Counted from the first letter of the stretch, positions 43,918 to 54,790 are shown. The stretch: DNA of 64,000 bases from Patella vulgata (GCF_932274485.2 NC_065882.2:73507431-73571430), one strand, 5' to 3'. Numbers and translations are program-made. Notes: generated by a model from the sequence alone, not told the origin.

Positions 43918-44270
43918 TACTAATACCGAAAAACTACCGGAAAACACCATGTTATACTGAATACAGGAAAACACCGGAAAAACACTAAATACCAGAAAAC
44001 ACACTAAATACCGGAAACACCCAAGGTAACCTGGAGAAGGGCTATACTATAAACCGGAAACTAACCCTAACCCTAAACCATGCACACAGAGGACCAGTCT
44101 TCGGGTTACCTATTTAGGGTGCCAGTCTCTGGGTTACCTATATAGGGTATTTTTCCGGTATTTAGTGTGTTTTCTGGTATTTAGTGTGTTTTCTGGTATT
44201 CAGTATAACATGGTGTTTTAGTTTTCCGGTAGTTTTCCAGTGCTTTGTTGGTGTTTTCCGGTATATAGTA
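43918..44270. mobile_element. Foldback element with subrepeat-rich arms
   Basis: The left arm (43918-44045) and right arm (about 44105-44270) are inverted complements; for example ACACCATGTTATACTGAATA on the left against its complement on the right. Each arm contains 19-bp subrepeats of the type ACCGGAAAACACACTAAAT. The middle holds CTAACCCTAACCCTAAACC. No frame is present. Long subrepeated inverted arms define foldback-type elements; the superfamily is unresolved and no TSD was recognised. A one-armed relative lies at 58305. Confidence 0.85.
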
Positions 44271-44274
44271 TTGT

Positions 44275-44878
44275 AGATCAGATATTTTTGTTTTCTTTCA
44301 TGATGATTATTTTCTTTCATGGCAATTGATTACAAAAGTTATTTAAATTGTTTGTACACTTATTTTTGTTTCAATGATATATTTTGAAGAAGTGTGCTAA
44401 TCGGCCCTACTAATCTTCAACAAGATTTCACAAAAATTCTTTATCTGTTGTAAACTATTGTTCTTTCTGGTCAGTTTTACACCACTTTGTCAAAATTGAA
44501 ATTATCCATTGTTTTGTCAATTTTTTTTTATGAAATCCTTTAACTTTTGAATATGATGTATAGAATATGATGTATAATTATAACATATCATCCCTTGTAG
44601 GTCACTTTTTGGAATACTTTAGGTGCTATCAGTAGGACCATTAATGTCAAAATTTCTATTATCATTTCAGTTTTGGATGTCATGCATATCTGTAACGTAT
44701 CTTTCCTTGTCGTTCAGTTTTTACAATACTTTGGACGCTACTTTGTCAATGATTAGTAGGCCCTTGATCAATGGCTGTTGTTTGGTAATTACATAAAATT
44801 GTTCAGCTCATTTCAATTCCTCCTCATTCTTCACTTTTTTCATTTTCTGTCACTCAAACTCAACTAATTTTAATGGTT
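44275..44878. other. AT-rich stretch without recognisable feature
   Basis: No repeat or coding signal was seen. Confidence 0.4.
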
Positions 44879-44879
44879 G

Positions 44880-45070
44880 AACAGTAACCGAAACCTTTTT
44901 TTAATTTCAAATTGTTCTTTCTATAAATTTTTGACAGATTGTTTAAAATGTTTTGGATTTTTAACTTTCGATAAGTTTTTGAGACAAAAACTGAACCCTT
45001 TTTTCTATATATTTTTGAATGATGGTTTAAAATATTTTGGATTTTTAACTTTCGATATGTTTTTTAGGAT
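44880..45070. repeat. Two-copy tandem repeat, 84-bp period
   Basis: Units contain GAACCCTTTTTTC-like text, TATAAATTTTTGA, and GTTTAAAAT(G/A)TTTTGGATTT followed by TTAACTTTCGATA. The 72-codon frame arises because 84 is a multiple of three. Confidence 0.8.
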
Positions 45071-45529
45071 TTTGATGCTTTGTAATGGTCATTGATTATT
45101 TGACATGAATATTTTGTTTCGTTCACTTGGGCTTTTGTTCGAAACATAGAAAGATCAATAGGTGAAATTTTATTTGTGAGCATAATTTTTATGACTCTCG
45201 GAAGTGACTGAACTGTAAGAGATGTAGACTGATCATCTTTTCAAAAGTTCAATCACTGTCGCAAAATGAGACGGATTCCAGCTTTTATACCAGAGCTTTT
45301 GGTTTAGTCATATTTCACTAGAGCTGGCAGTGATATCGACCTGCTAGAGAAAGTGTCACGCAACTTGCATGCCATAAAATCAGAATTTCAAAGAACTTAA
45401 CCTTAAAATTTAGTTAAATTTACAGGCTTTTTTATGTGTAAAATCGCTTAGAATATAATTAAAGAAACCAATCGAAATAATGCTAAACATTTGGATAGTC
45501 TTTCAAAAAAAATATCTGGTTAATCTGAG

Positions 45530-45675
45530 GAAAAAGAGGGCGGGAGATAGAGATATCAGATTTTTAATGTCCACTCGACATACAGTTAACATAGGTTCAG
45601 TGAACTTTCTCGACCAATGCAGGGATTGAACGCGCAACCTCTAGGTTAGTGAGCCAGCGTCTTACGGCCTTCGTG
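45530..45675 (-). mobile_element. SINE-A tail fused to SINE-B head
   Basis: GAGATAGAGATATCAGATTT and AATGTCCACTCGACATA are the SINE-A end (to about 45595). They pass directly into the SINE-B head, with GAACTTTCTCGACCAATGCA, GGGATTGAAC and GTGAGCCAGCGTCTTA. Both pieces are in minus orientation. Confidence 0.72.
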
Positions 45676-45784
45676 ACACTCAGTTTCATTCAGTGTTTAC
45701 AATAATATGATTAATTTAAATTTTTGCAATATCTAGCATCCTCTGCAGACACACACAACTTTATGGATAACAATCACTAGCAGC

Positions 45785-45838
45785 TTTAATAGTGCAACAT
45801 TTCAACAAGTATCCCCTTGTCGTTATAAACCACAGGGT
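45785..45838 (-). mobile_element. Possible Penelope-like 3' end fragment
   Basis: On the minus strand TTTATAACGACAAGGGGATA continues into CTTGTTGAAATGTTGCAC, parallel to 7480-7620. The relationship between the two is clear; the family name is uncertain. Confidence 0.3.
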
Positions 45839-46034
45839 AAACGATAATATGATACAAAAACCTGGGAGTAAGCATTTAAGTATAAAAATGTAGAAGAAGC
45901 CACAAAGACAAGAATTAATATGTGTTTAAATATATAAAAAAGATCAAAGACTAAGTGGAGTTATGATTGCAAGCTAGACATTAACAAAAACTACGATACT
46001 TAGATAATTAGGAAGCCATTACACAAAGTAATTA

Positions 46035-46170
46035 GTCCTCTGCTGAGAGACAATATCCAGCACCACCTATAAATGTTGGTTAAAATCTTTTGATGGTCCC
46101 CATTTTATTCTGATCAAATCAAAATCTGGGGATTATCCACTGTTTTATTTTCTTGATTAAATATTAAAAT
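46035..46170 (-). repeat. Repeat X, copy 4
   Basis: The complement reads GTGGATAATCCCCAGATTTT, GATCAGAATAAAATGGGGAC, CATCAAAAGATTTTAACCAA and CTCAGCAGAGGA, matching copies 1-3. A further CAGAGGATGCTAG echo lies at about 45732-45746. Confidence 0.65.
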
Positions 46171-46251
46171 TATTAAATAATAAATTTTTCATTTCATTTT
46201 AGCATGGATAAAACCATTGAAAATTAAGAGTTTGTTGGAAAAACTGTTTAA

Positions 46252-46897
46252 ACATACATTATGCAAGAGCTAAATCTGCCTATTGTAGGTCTTTCTTTAG
46301 GCCTAAAATGTTATCTATACTGATATTTGTGACTGTCGTTTGTCTGTCTGTTTGTCTGTCTGTTCGGGGTTGGCGGCTGCACTAGGTCTGCCCCGAGTCT
46401 GAAATTTGGGGTATAGGGGTAGCTCGGACCGGGGAGTAACATAGGCCAGGTGGCTTTAGTCTACCACTTCCGGTTTCCGAGTTATGACCCCCAAGCGAAG
46501 CCGGTCTGTTCGGGGTTGGCAGCTACACTAGGTCTGCCCCGAGTCTGAAATTTGGGGTATAGGGGTAGCTCGGACCGGGGAGTAACATAGGCCAGGTGGC
46601 GTTAGTTTACCACTTCCGGTTTCGGAGTTATGATCCCCGAGCGAAGCCGGGTATCCTGCTAGTATAAACTATTAATTAGACATTAATTAACGTATCCAGA
46701 CCATCGAGACTATCATTTTTGTTGTACCGACTTTAGTAATGATGAACGAGGCTATGCGGAACTTTCAATCGCTTATTTCTCAGTTCATAGTGTATCAATT
46801 TGAGTGAAATTTTCAGCAAATTGCCTTTACATTATCTAGTTTTAAACTATTATAGTGAGAACTGCCAACTCGTTATCGAATCTCCCATAATGTATCT
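46252..46897 (-). mobile_element. TTAA-3, copy C, split by a Helitron
   Basis: TTAA lies at 46248-46251 and 46898-46901. The TIRs are ACATACATTATGCAAGAGCT and the complement of CTCCCATAATGTATCT. Removing 46314-46662 leaves a 297-bp element aligned in reverse with copy B. Confidence 0.82.
46314..46662 (+). mobile_element. Non-autonomous Helitron, 349 bp, complete ends
   Basis: The element starts TCTATACTGATATTTG after host A and ends CTAG before host T, with no TSD. Just upstream of CTAG is a hairpin, CCCGAGCGAAGCCGGG, followed by TATCCTG. These are Helitron rules: 5'-TC, 3' hairpin plus CTRR, and insertion between A and T. A (TCTG)n microsatellite and two 146-bp core repeats (46361 and 46507 starts) fill the interior, as in pearl/HINE-type elements. 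The empty site is seen in TTAA-3 copy E: AAATGTTATATAAATCATTA. It is markedly richer in GC than the surroundings. Confidence 0.93.
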
Positions 46898-46984
46898 TTA
46901 ATAAGACCCAGCCTGGACTGAAAGCACCTGTCAAATCTTTGTCAGACACAAATTATCACAAAACGCTTTTTATATAATAATAAA

Positions 46985-47250
46985 TATATAGAGAGAAATG
47001 GGGTTTAACGTTCACTCGATATAAACTAGGTCATTTCGGGACTAACACGTGGTTCAATTTTATTTCAATAATTCGCTTGCACGTATGGGACTTTAGCAGT
47101 GGGAGGAAACCGGAAGACCCGGAGAAAACCCATGAGGTTGGACAGGTGACCCTACTCCTTGTCACGTACAACCGGGGAATCGAAACCATGCTAGTTGACT
47201 CAGAATGATACAGCGCGCACGTGCTAACCATTCGGACATCCAACCCCCCT
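46985..47250 (-). mobile_element. SINE-A, near full length
   Basis: From GAGAGAAATGGGGTTTAACG through AT-rich region and centre to head; a short deletion lies near the GACAGACCTTATG block. AT-rich flanks (TATATAATAATA-like on both sides) may be the TSD but are too simple to assert. The 95-codon minus frame is a by-product. Confidence 0.9.
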
Positions 47251-47254
47251 ATAT

Positions 47255-48100
47255 AAATAATATACCTTGTGTGATAAATTGTACTGGACAAAGTTTGTGA
47301 CAGGTGCCTTATGTCCAAGCTTGAATAAGACCAAAGAATAAAAGAATCCTCGGCAAAAAACTACCACCTTTGTTTAGTCGAAGTAAAAATGGATGAATGT
47401 GCGTCCTACTAAACATTGATATCTTGAAATAAAGAGCTAAAAATAGAAGTTACTCAAAATTTGATTTCACACATTGTCTTAGATTTAAATTAATTTTCTG
47501 AATCCCATTAATCAAGTTTATTTCGAGATTTTCAGAATAGATTTCACACACAATGAGACTCATTAAATTTTTGTTTCCTCTTTCGTAGTTAAATACTACA
47601 GTAAAGTTTAACGATGATGATGGCCATTGATAAGAAAGTCATTTATATCGTTTGTAATCTCACTTTTTTTCAGTGATACATTTCGAAGACTTGTGATCAA
47701 TGACCTTTGTCTCGTAATTACATAAAATTCTTTAGTTCATTTGAATTCTTCATTCCTCATTTATTTTTTTGATAGTTTGAATTATCATAAAGAAAATGTC
47801 GTTCAATCATTTTTCTTTCACTCGAGACGAATACTCCGCTAATTTTATGGTAATGCATTTCACGTTTGGAATTCCCTTGCGTTAAAGTTTTTGAATGACT
47901 GAATGCCTTTTAGAAATTCTATGCCTTATTAAATTTGGAATCTTGTATCTCAAATCGGCAAAAAAAAAGAGTTTTATGGGAAAATGTTTTTGTGGTTATT
48001 CAATATGTTCTTCTTAATGTTACATGTATGTTGAGAAAAATAATGAAATATTCCAAGTATTGTCATTAATATTCACTGGTTTTGTTTCTGAAATTTAATC
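47255..48100. other. AT-rich stretch without recognisable feature
   Basis: No repeat or coding signal was seen. Confidence 0.4.
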
Positions 48101-48104
48101 CCCC

Positions 48105-48375
48105 ACATTTACCTCCAAATTCAGGAAACGGGTCAGAGTTCTTGTTGGTAATATTGTTCAAACTGTTAAAATATGGAACTCCCTACAGAATATGATGGGC
48201 TCTGACAAAAAGAACAAAAAGTATTATTATGTTAGCAAAACATTTACGTCCAAATTCAGGAAACGGGTCAGAGTTCTTGGTGTATTTTGTTGGTAATACT
48301 GTTCAATCTAGGGTTAAAATATGGAACTCCCTACAGAATATGATGGGCTCGGGCAAAAAGAAGAAAAAGTATTAT
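48105..48375. repeat. Two-copy tandem repeat, about 135-bp period
   Basis: Units run ACATTTAC(C/G)TCCAAATTCAGG, ACGGGTCAGAGTTCTTG, ATGGAACTCCCTACAGAATA and AGAA(C/G)AAAAAGTATTAT(T/C)AT. The second unit has about 20 extra bases after TTCTTG. Family unknown. Confidence 0.85.
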
Positions 48376-48503
48376 CATGTCGGCAAAAAATGATGTCCAT
48401 GATACCTAATTATAAAATATCTGAAGTCCATTGTGTGGACCCCTCGATTTATAAGGCTAGATCTGTCATCCCAAAAAGGCAAGGTAGACCTACGGAAACT
48501 AAA

Positions 48504-48665
48504 TGGAACCTTATGGGTTTTCTCCTGGTCCTCCTGTTTCCTCCCATTGCTAACGACCCCTACGTGCAAGCAAATTATTGAAATAAAATTGAACCATGTG
48601 TTAGTCCCGAAATGGCCTAGTTTGTGTTGAGTGGATGTTAAATCCCATCTCTCTCTCTCTTTTTA
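48504..48665 (+). mobile_element. SINE-A, 5'-truncated
   Basis: The copy starts at the CCTTATGGGTTTTCTCCTGG centre and continues to a mutated GGATGTTAAATCCC and (CT)n. Tail and AT-rich block are well kept, so the truncation is probably original, but no TSD was recognised. Confidence 0.87.
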
Positions 48666-48748
48666 TCAACAGGCTTTATATCCCTTCCAAATAACAAGAT
48701 ACTGTTCCTTGCCAGACCAATAAATAAATTCTCCCTTCAATCAAATAT

Positions 48749-49000
48749 TGGGGGTTGGATGGCTGAATAGTTGGCACATGCACGTTGTATCATAAGGTCT
48801 TGTCATTGAGTCAACTGGCGTGGTTTCGATTCACTGGTTGTACGTAACAAGGAGTTGGGTCGCCTGTCCAACCTTGTGGGTTTTTAGTTTCCTCCCACTG
48901 CTAAAGACCCTTACACGCAAGCAAATTATTAAAAAATAAAGTTGCAGCATGTGTTGGTCCCAAAATAACCTAGTTAACCCCATTGCCTCTCTCTCTTTCA
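48749..49000 (+). mobile_element. SINE-A, near full length
   Basis: The head has GGTTGGATGGCTGAATAGTTGG and B box GGTTTCGATTC. The centre lacks the CTCCGGGTCCTCC part, and the 3' block around GTGTCGAGTGGACG is deleted before AACCCC and the (CT)n tail. Confidence 0.9.
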
Positions 49001-49004
49001 ATGA

Positions 49005-50375
49005 AATATCAGTTTTAGTTGAAAAATAAGCCTCTTCCTGTAAAAACGCTAACCAATCTGTGTCATTAAAACATAAAAAAAATCAAAATCAATTTCTTTT
49101 TTCATCTTTGAATTAATTGGTTAAATGCTTTTTTATTTTTTATCTTTGAATGAATTAGTTAAATGCATTTCTATTGATCTGAGAATTTTATACACTTGAA
49201 CTGTATCTTTGGTCTTCAATTAAAAACAGCCTGTGATATTTAAATGACAATTAACACAAGTCACAGGTAGCCAGAACTTTCAATTAGAAAAATAAAGTTT
49301 GCGCACGAAAAATTCAATAATTTTACCACGATTCTTCATCAGATCAAAGATGTACATTAATAGATGCGATTCTGATTTTTTATGTACAATCGACGATGAG
49401 TGTAATGCTATTGTTTGTCGTCTGCTTTGTGTAAAGGAATTCATTCTCTTTTCATGAACATTCAACATTGTTTATGTAAATGATGTTTGTAGTATTTATT
49501 GACGAAAAGATACAATTTTATGATATTTCACGCATGGAATGACGTTAAAGATATTGATGTGACGAAAGATTGAATATAAGTGATAAGGTGAGACTTAGTC
49601 ACAATTTACTCGTGGCATGGAACAACATGTGTTTTCAACTCACAATTCATTGATCTCAACACAGTCTGACATCCTCTTGGCTTAGATGATATTGTTTGGT
49701 CTACAGGCCTTGGGCCAGTTGGATAAATGGACCAAACACGGTTGTTAGTTAGTTAGTGTTCTAAATGAGAGGTCAGGATATGCGATACCTACGTGTTCAT
49801 CCAAGTTGAATCTTTTAATCAATAGTGGAATTGGTAAGAAAATGTTTTTGAATTGGTTTCACTGTGAAAGTATTGATTGTGGAATTTTGTCATGGATATA
49901 TTCACTTTTAATTTTTTTTTTAATAAGTTTTTCTTTGTAGAATTATATCGTGGATATATTTAATGCTTTTTAAAAGGTTATTTGTTCAGTCAGTCATCCA
50001 GTAATTGTTGGCTATGTGATAAAAGAAAAATTATCTAGGTTTGTATAGTTTTGTTTACAGCAAATGAAAGTCAATTTGGGTTTCTACTCATCATGTTTTG
50101 TTTTGCAAGATTGAATTAATTAAATTTTTATTATATATTCTTTATTATTATTATTATTATTATATCCTTTTTTTGTTTCGATATTTGAGATGCTGTCACA
50201 TTGAGCAAAATAATGATATAGTTGATAATTATAAGCAATATTGTCATCAAATACTAACGATTAGAATATATATGTGTATCATTTATTGAAGTGAAAGTAA
50301 GTTTGATTGTGTAAACATAGGTCAAAATAACTAGTTGTGAAACCGTAGACAGTAAACATTCAAATTAAATTTGAA
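49005..50375. other. AT-rich stretch; only simple repeats
   Basis: A small tandem doubling of TTTATCTTTGAAT(T/G)AATT.GTTAAATGC lies at about 49100-49170, and a (TTA)n run at about 50145-50163. No gene signal was found. Confidence 0.45.
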
Positions 50376-50377
50376 AG

Positions 50378-50640
50378 AAGTGGCTCAGTGAGTAAGACAC
50401 TGTCTCACTAACAAGGAGGTGTCAGGTTCGCTCCCAGTGAAAGTTTGTTGTCAGTGGTCAGTACTGAGGATCTGGCAAGAATAGTGTCCAGTAGTTCGGA
50501 TGGAATCAAAAATCGAGGTCTTGTATATTTGTGTGTATGGAAAGAACCCTCTCATCTCATACTGCATAGAGTATCTCCATCTACGTAAGTCCAGTCGGTG
50601 CAGTAAAGTCGGATGTTAAAACCATTCGACTTCATTTTGA
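50378..50640 (+). mobile_element. SINE-B, diverged
   Basis: Head GTGGCTCAGTGAGTAAGACA with GTTCGCTCCC, GTCAGTGGTCAGTACTGAGG, GTAGTTCGGATGG and AGTCCAGTCGGTGCAGTAAA are in order. About 60 bases around the TTGGAATTCGATATAAGAGTAG block are missing. Confidence 0.85.
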
Positions 50641-50644
50641 AATA

Positions 50645-51160
50645 TCTGAAGTTGAATTTTTCTATGATAATTGTAAGATGGAGATTGGTTCTGTTAGTTT
50701 TATTTAAATGTTTTATATATGTATGTATGTAGAATATTTTTCACAGAACCAGGAACTGTAAGAAACATGATTCTATATTATATTCAGAATGTGATTTATG
50801 CAGAAATAGAAAGTTTATTTCTGCTTTTAATTTGTCATGTTTTTTTTATGTGTGAACAACCGTTCATAGAACATGCCAATTTTTCTGTTTAAATTGAGTA
50901 CTACTTTTAATCTTTTTACTGTTTTGTATAAAGAAATATATAGAAGAGAATTGCTGCTTTGTAAAAGGGGCATTCACAAATTTTATAAGATGATATGGCC
51001 TATCTGTTATGTTTGATTATGACAGTTTCAAAATATTGAGTCGATTTAAAATGATCGCTTGATTTGCTTGATTAGTAATTACATTCTTTAATTAAGGACT
51101 TAAGGGCAACCTGAAAGTTTATATATTTTTAATCAAGTATCAAAACTAGTTGCACAGTGA
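50645..51160. other. AT-rich stretch without recognisable feature
   Basis: No repeat or coding signal was seen. Confidence 0.4.
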
Positions 51161-51164
51161 ATGG

Positions 51165-51434
51165 CAGAGAGAGAAATGGGGTTTAACTCCACTCGACACA
51201 AACTAGGTCATTTCGAAACTAACATGTTCAATTTTATTTTAATAAATCACTTGCTTGTAGGGGTCTTTAGCAGTGGGAGGAAACCGGAGGACCCGGAGAA
51301 AACCCACAAGGTTGGACAGGTGACCCTACTCCTTGTCACATACAGCCGGGGAATCAAAACCACGCCAGTTGACTCAATGACAGACCTTATGATGCAGCGC
51401 GCACACGCTGACCATTGGGTCATCCAACCCCCCT
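51165..51434 (-). mobile_element. SINE-A, full length
   Basis: The copy is complete from a short (GA)n tail to a head ending CATCCAACCCCCC. Few changes from family consensus suggest a young copy. Frames of 72-94 codons on both strands are by-products. Confidence 0.92.
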
Positions 51435-51667
51435 GTGGATTGTAGTCAAATATGACATGACACATTGGATATTGGTTTTATTTTATCATTGATATAAGGT
51501 TTTAGTTTATGTTTAACATCATGGCTTCTGATTTCAACATATTGTTTTAATTGATGCTTCCAATTTTCCCAGTGTAATTATATATTTCAAAGATTGTTTC
51601 ATCAAAGTTTTGTATTCAAAATACTACAACTATATATTGTTACCATGTGAACATCAAAATAAATGTG

Positions 51668-51855
51668 GAGCCATGTTGGCTCAGTGAGAAAGACTTCTAG
51701 ATTTTCAAGGATTGTTTGCCCTTGACATTGACAGAGGGTCTGGAAAGTAATAGCATAGTGTCATTCAGAAGATATTAAAAATAAACCTAGCCCCTGTATA
51801 CATAAATAAAATATGGCAGTTGGAATTCGACAAGGAGTAGTGGGAAAATTTCAAA
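51668..51855 (+). mobile_element. SINE-B, diverged
   Basis: GAGCCATGTTGGCTCAGTGA, GATTTTCAAGGATTGTTTGC, CAGAGGGTCTGG and GCAGTTGGAATTCGACAAGG are retained; the 3' end is replaced by a SINE-A head. Confidence 0.7.
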
Positions 51856-51867
51856 GCTTTCTTATAA

Positions 51868-52535
51868 AAGAGGGCTCTCAGTGCCTGCACTGTAAATCCT
51901 GAGGTCTGTCATTGAGTTGTGTGATTTCAATCCCAAGCTTGTACACGACAAGGCTTAGGGTCGCTTTTTCCAACCTCATGGGTATTCTCCAAGACTTCCT
52001 GTTTCCTCTCACTGCTAAAGGCACAGCTACATACATGCAAATTATTGAAGTAAAATACCTTTACAGGCCGCGGAGGAAATTGGGGAAACCGCTTCCGAAC
52101 CAACCGAAAACAAACAATTATTCCTGCCAAGATTGTTCACGTTGCTTGCAATGTTTTCTGACACCATTGTGGCACCCGCGTTGCGTGACTAAATAAATCT
52201 AAGTTCCACTGCAACTGGCAAACTGAGGGAAGGAATTTGTTAACAAACTCGGAGCACACAAGCAACTTACAAAAACATGGATAAGCCTGATTGACTGTGA
52301 AAAACAGCACCACAAATGTGCAACACAGAAATTCACTAAATTAAAATAACAAAAGCACTTATCACAGTAGCTCGCTGCTTGATAAAATTTCCAGGAAAGC
52401 AGTTACCGGATGTAGAGTTTCCAGCGCACCTGTATTTCGGTCAATTGCCCCTATGTATCTAAACCGCATAGCTTCAAGCAAATTTCTGTGTCAAGTGGTG
52501 TTAAGCACTGCGCTCTCTCTCTCTCTCTCTCTCTC
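51868..52535 (+). mobile_element. SINE-A, split by a 373-bp insertion
   Basis: Head to AT-rich block (GGTCTGTCATTGAGTTGTGT ... CAAATTATTGAAGTAAAATA) ends near 52060. The tail with TGTGTCAAGTGGTGTTAAGC and a long (CT)n is found at about 52488-52535. Confidence 0.8.
52062..52434. mobile_element. Insertion with TACAGG/CCTGTA ends, possibly hAT-like
   Basis: The left end TACAGGCCGCGGAGGAAATT and the complement of the right end, TACAGGTGCGCTGGAAACTC, share about two thirds of positions. It interrupts a SINE-A and is richer in GC and C/A than its surroundings. No TSD was recognised, so family and exact ends are uncertain. Confidence 0.5.
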
Positions 52536-52539
52536 ATAA

Positions 52540-53170
52540 AAGAATTGCTATTTGTCCATTATCCACACTGCAACAAACAGATTTAGGAATGTTCCAGCTA
52601 CTTGAGTTGATTGTCGGAATTGAAATTTTATTCGGACGTGAATAATTTGCTTTCAGAGAAAACAACATGATTATGGCTAATTGATTTATTAACCCCGGAA
52701 CAGTCAGATAAATTCTTTCACACTTTTTATTTCATCAACTTATTAGCGCCTGGTGAACCAATTCTGTAGTCATTATTTCAGAGTCCAGCTTTGTTGTTCG
52801 ATGTGTGTTTCCCTTTGGTCTTGAGCTAGCATTATTGATGGATGTACAAGTCTCTTCGAAAAAGCTTTTAGGATAATTTTTGCTTTAATATTTAGTCGTA
52901 GATTTATCGCTTAGAAGTGAAAACAAGAGATAAATAGAGATAATTTGTGGTATTGATTGAGTTTTTGTGTATAGTAAAAATGTCAAAAGATTTTTGTTAC
53001 GATGAAAACGTGATTATTGTGATTTATAACCTCCAGACAACTTTTTTTACTAAATAAATATGTAAATAGACAGCTGAACCTTTCACAAATTGGAAATTAA
53101 AGAAGTCATTTTGATTTGGATTAACTGAAAGTGTCTATTTACTAATATTTGATGTTTTCTACGGTTGACC
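52540..53170. other. AT-rich stretch without recognisable feature
   Basis: No repeat or coding signal was seen. Confidence 0.4.
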
Positions 53171-53176
53171 TTTTCA

Positions 53177-53511
53177 AGATGCATTATGTAAGATTTAGAT
53201 AAAGAGCTGACTGTTCTTGCTGTAATAGTTCAAAAAAAAATATTAAGAAATGAATATATTGATAATTTTAGTCAAATTACTTTGTTCTGTTGCCCCGTCT
53301 TCATTAGCCCAGTCGGAGTAAAACAGTAAGACGCAATTTCATTTATTCTGTCACAGTATTTTAATATATGTGAAATCACAGCCATCTAATGCTCTAGAGA
53401 GTTGATTATTGGCTTGTCATATGTATAAATGTTTAAATAATACTTTATATAACCTTTGAAGCCAGGAAAAAGACCTGCAATAGGAAGATTTAGCTCTTAC
53501 ATAATGCATCT
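53177..53511 (+). mobile_element. TTAA-3, copy D, carrying a SINE-B tail
   Basis: TIR AGATGCATTATGTAAGA at the left and the complement of TCTTACATAATGCATCT at the right; right TTAA at 53512-53515, left one mutated to TTCA. About 55 bases at 53292-53348 are a SINE-B 3' end. Confidence 0.82.
53292..53348 (+). mobile_element. SINE-B 3' end inside TTAA-3
   Basis: CCGTCTTCATTAGCCCAGTC, GGAGTAAAACAGTAAGACGC and AATTTCATTTATT are present; the rest of the SINE is absent, consistent with extreme 5' truncation. Confidence 0.75.
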
Positions 53512-53611
53512 TTAAGTCCAATTCCAGATGGTCTACTTTCGACAGTTTATGTCCAATTTTAGGTGTACAAGTTTGAAAAAGAAACATGTTTTTTCATCTC
53601 TTTAAATTGTG

Positions 53612-53879
53612 CGGGGGTTGGATGGCCGAATGGTTAGCACGTGTGCACTGTATCATAAAGTCTGTCATTGAGTCAACTGGCGTGGTTTCGATACGTGACA
53701 AGGAGTAGGGTCGCCTGTCCAACCTCAGGGGTTTTCCACGGGTCCTCTGGTTTCCTCCCACTGCTAAAGACCCCTACGCGCAAGTGAACTATTGAAATAA
53801 AATTGAACCATATGTTTGTCCCGAAATGACCTAGTTTGTGTCGAGTGGACGTTAAACCCATCTCTCTCTCTCTCTCTCT
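53612..53879 (+). mobile_element. SINE-A, near full length, with TSD
   Basis: Head to (CT)n tail, with 13-16 bases deleted at the B box (GGTTTCGATACGTGACAAGG). CTCTTTAAATT(G/A)TG flanks it at about 53598-53611 and 53876-53889, overlapping the (CT)n tail. Confidence 0.9.
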
Positions 53880-54304
53880 TTAAATTATGTTCATCAAAAA
53901 TTTGAAATCTTGTTGACACAATATTTTAAAATTTATTTTGCTCAGGGAACATGATTTTTCACTCTACTGCTATCTTTGATTTACATTAGTGACAGAGGCT
54001 TTTACACATCAAAACCACAGCATTCAGTGGCCTACTATTGAAGTCTGCATGTAATGAATTGATTCAGCTATTAAAATTCAATTTACATACAATGATTTGA
54101 CGATATCATGATACTAATCCTGACTAAAATAACGATTGATGAAACGATCCAATGAAATATCTGTAAGCACACCAATGAAATGTGATCTTAATGGAGATTA
54201 GTTTATCAGACACGAGCAGGCTGATCAGCAAATTCAAAACAAACATGAAATCAGTTGTGAAATGATCCTGGAGGTTAATATGTTGGTTTTTATTTTTTAT
54301 TTTT

Positions 54305-54790
54305 TTAAATGGGGTTTAAAGTCCACTTAAAACAAACTAGGTTATTTTGGGACTAACATATGGTACATTTTCTTTTTAAAGGCTCAATACCACTCTTGTT
54401 GTAATTGAATAATATGTCCCAAACTTTATTCTGGTCAACAAATTGTACTATTTTACAATATTCCAATTAATTGATGATACAAATTTCATCTTAACACACC
54501 TAATTTAAAAAATTGGAAAAATTCAACTAAATGATTTGAAAAGCCTAACGTAAAGCTTTTCAAATGTGACTTGGATTTAAAAATATTTTCGAACCCTCTG
54601 GACAAGTAAAATAGGATTTAATGGATAATTTACACAACAGGTAGGATACTTAAACATCTAATACTTAGAATAACGCTATTATTTATTTTCTGGAGCAGTC
54701 AAGCCAGCAAGAGTGTTATTGTCCCTTTTATATATATTGAAAATTCGCTTGTGCATGGGCCTACTCTGTGTCATATTTACAAGCATAACT
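54305..54790 (-). mobile_element. SINE-A, diverged, split by TTAA-1
   Basis: GGGGTTTAAAGTCCACTT, GTTATTTTGGGACTAACATA lie before the insertion, and ATTGAAAATTCGCTTGTGCA, CCTACTCTGTGTCATATTTA and CAATGACTGATCTTA after it. Confidence 0.78.
54380..54726. mobile_element. TTAA-1, copy 2
   Basis: The element is 347 bp, the same length as 3504-3850, and inverted relative to it (AGGCTCAATACCACTCTTGT at left, TGTTATTGTCCCT at right). The left flank is TTAA, the right flank TTTA. Alignment by eye shows a high proportion of identical positions with no net length change. Confidence 0.88.

Noticed and set aside
44060-44080. Interstitial telomere (CCCTAA)n
   Set aside because: Only about two or three imperfect units, located at the centre of the foldback element and repeated in its second copy, so they belong to that element.
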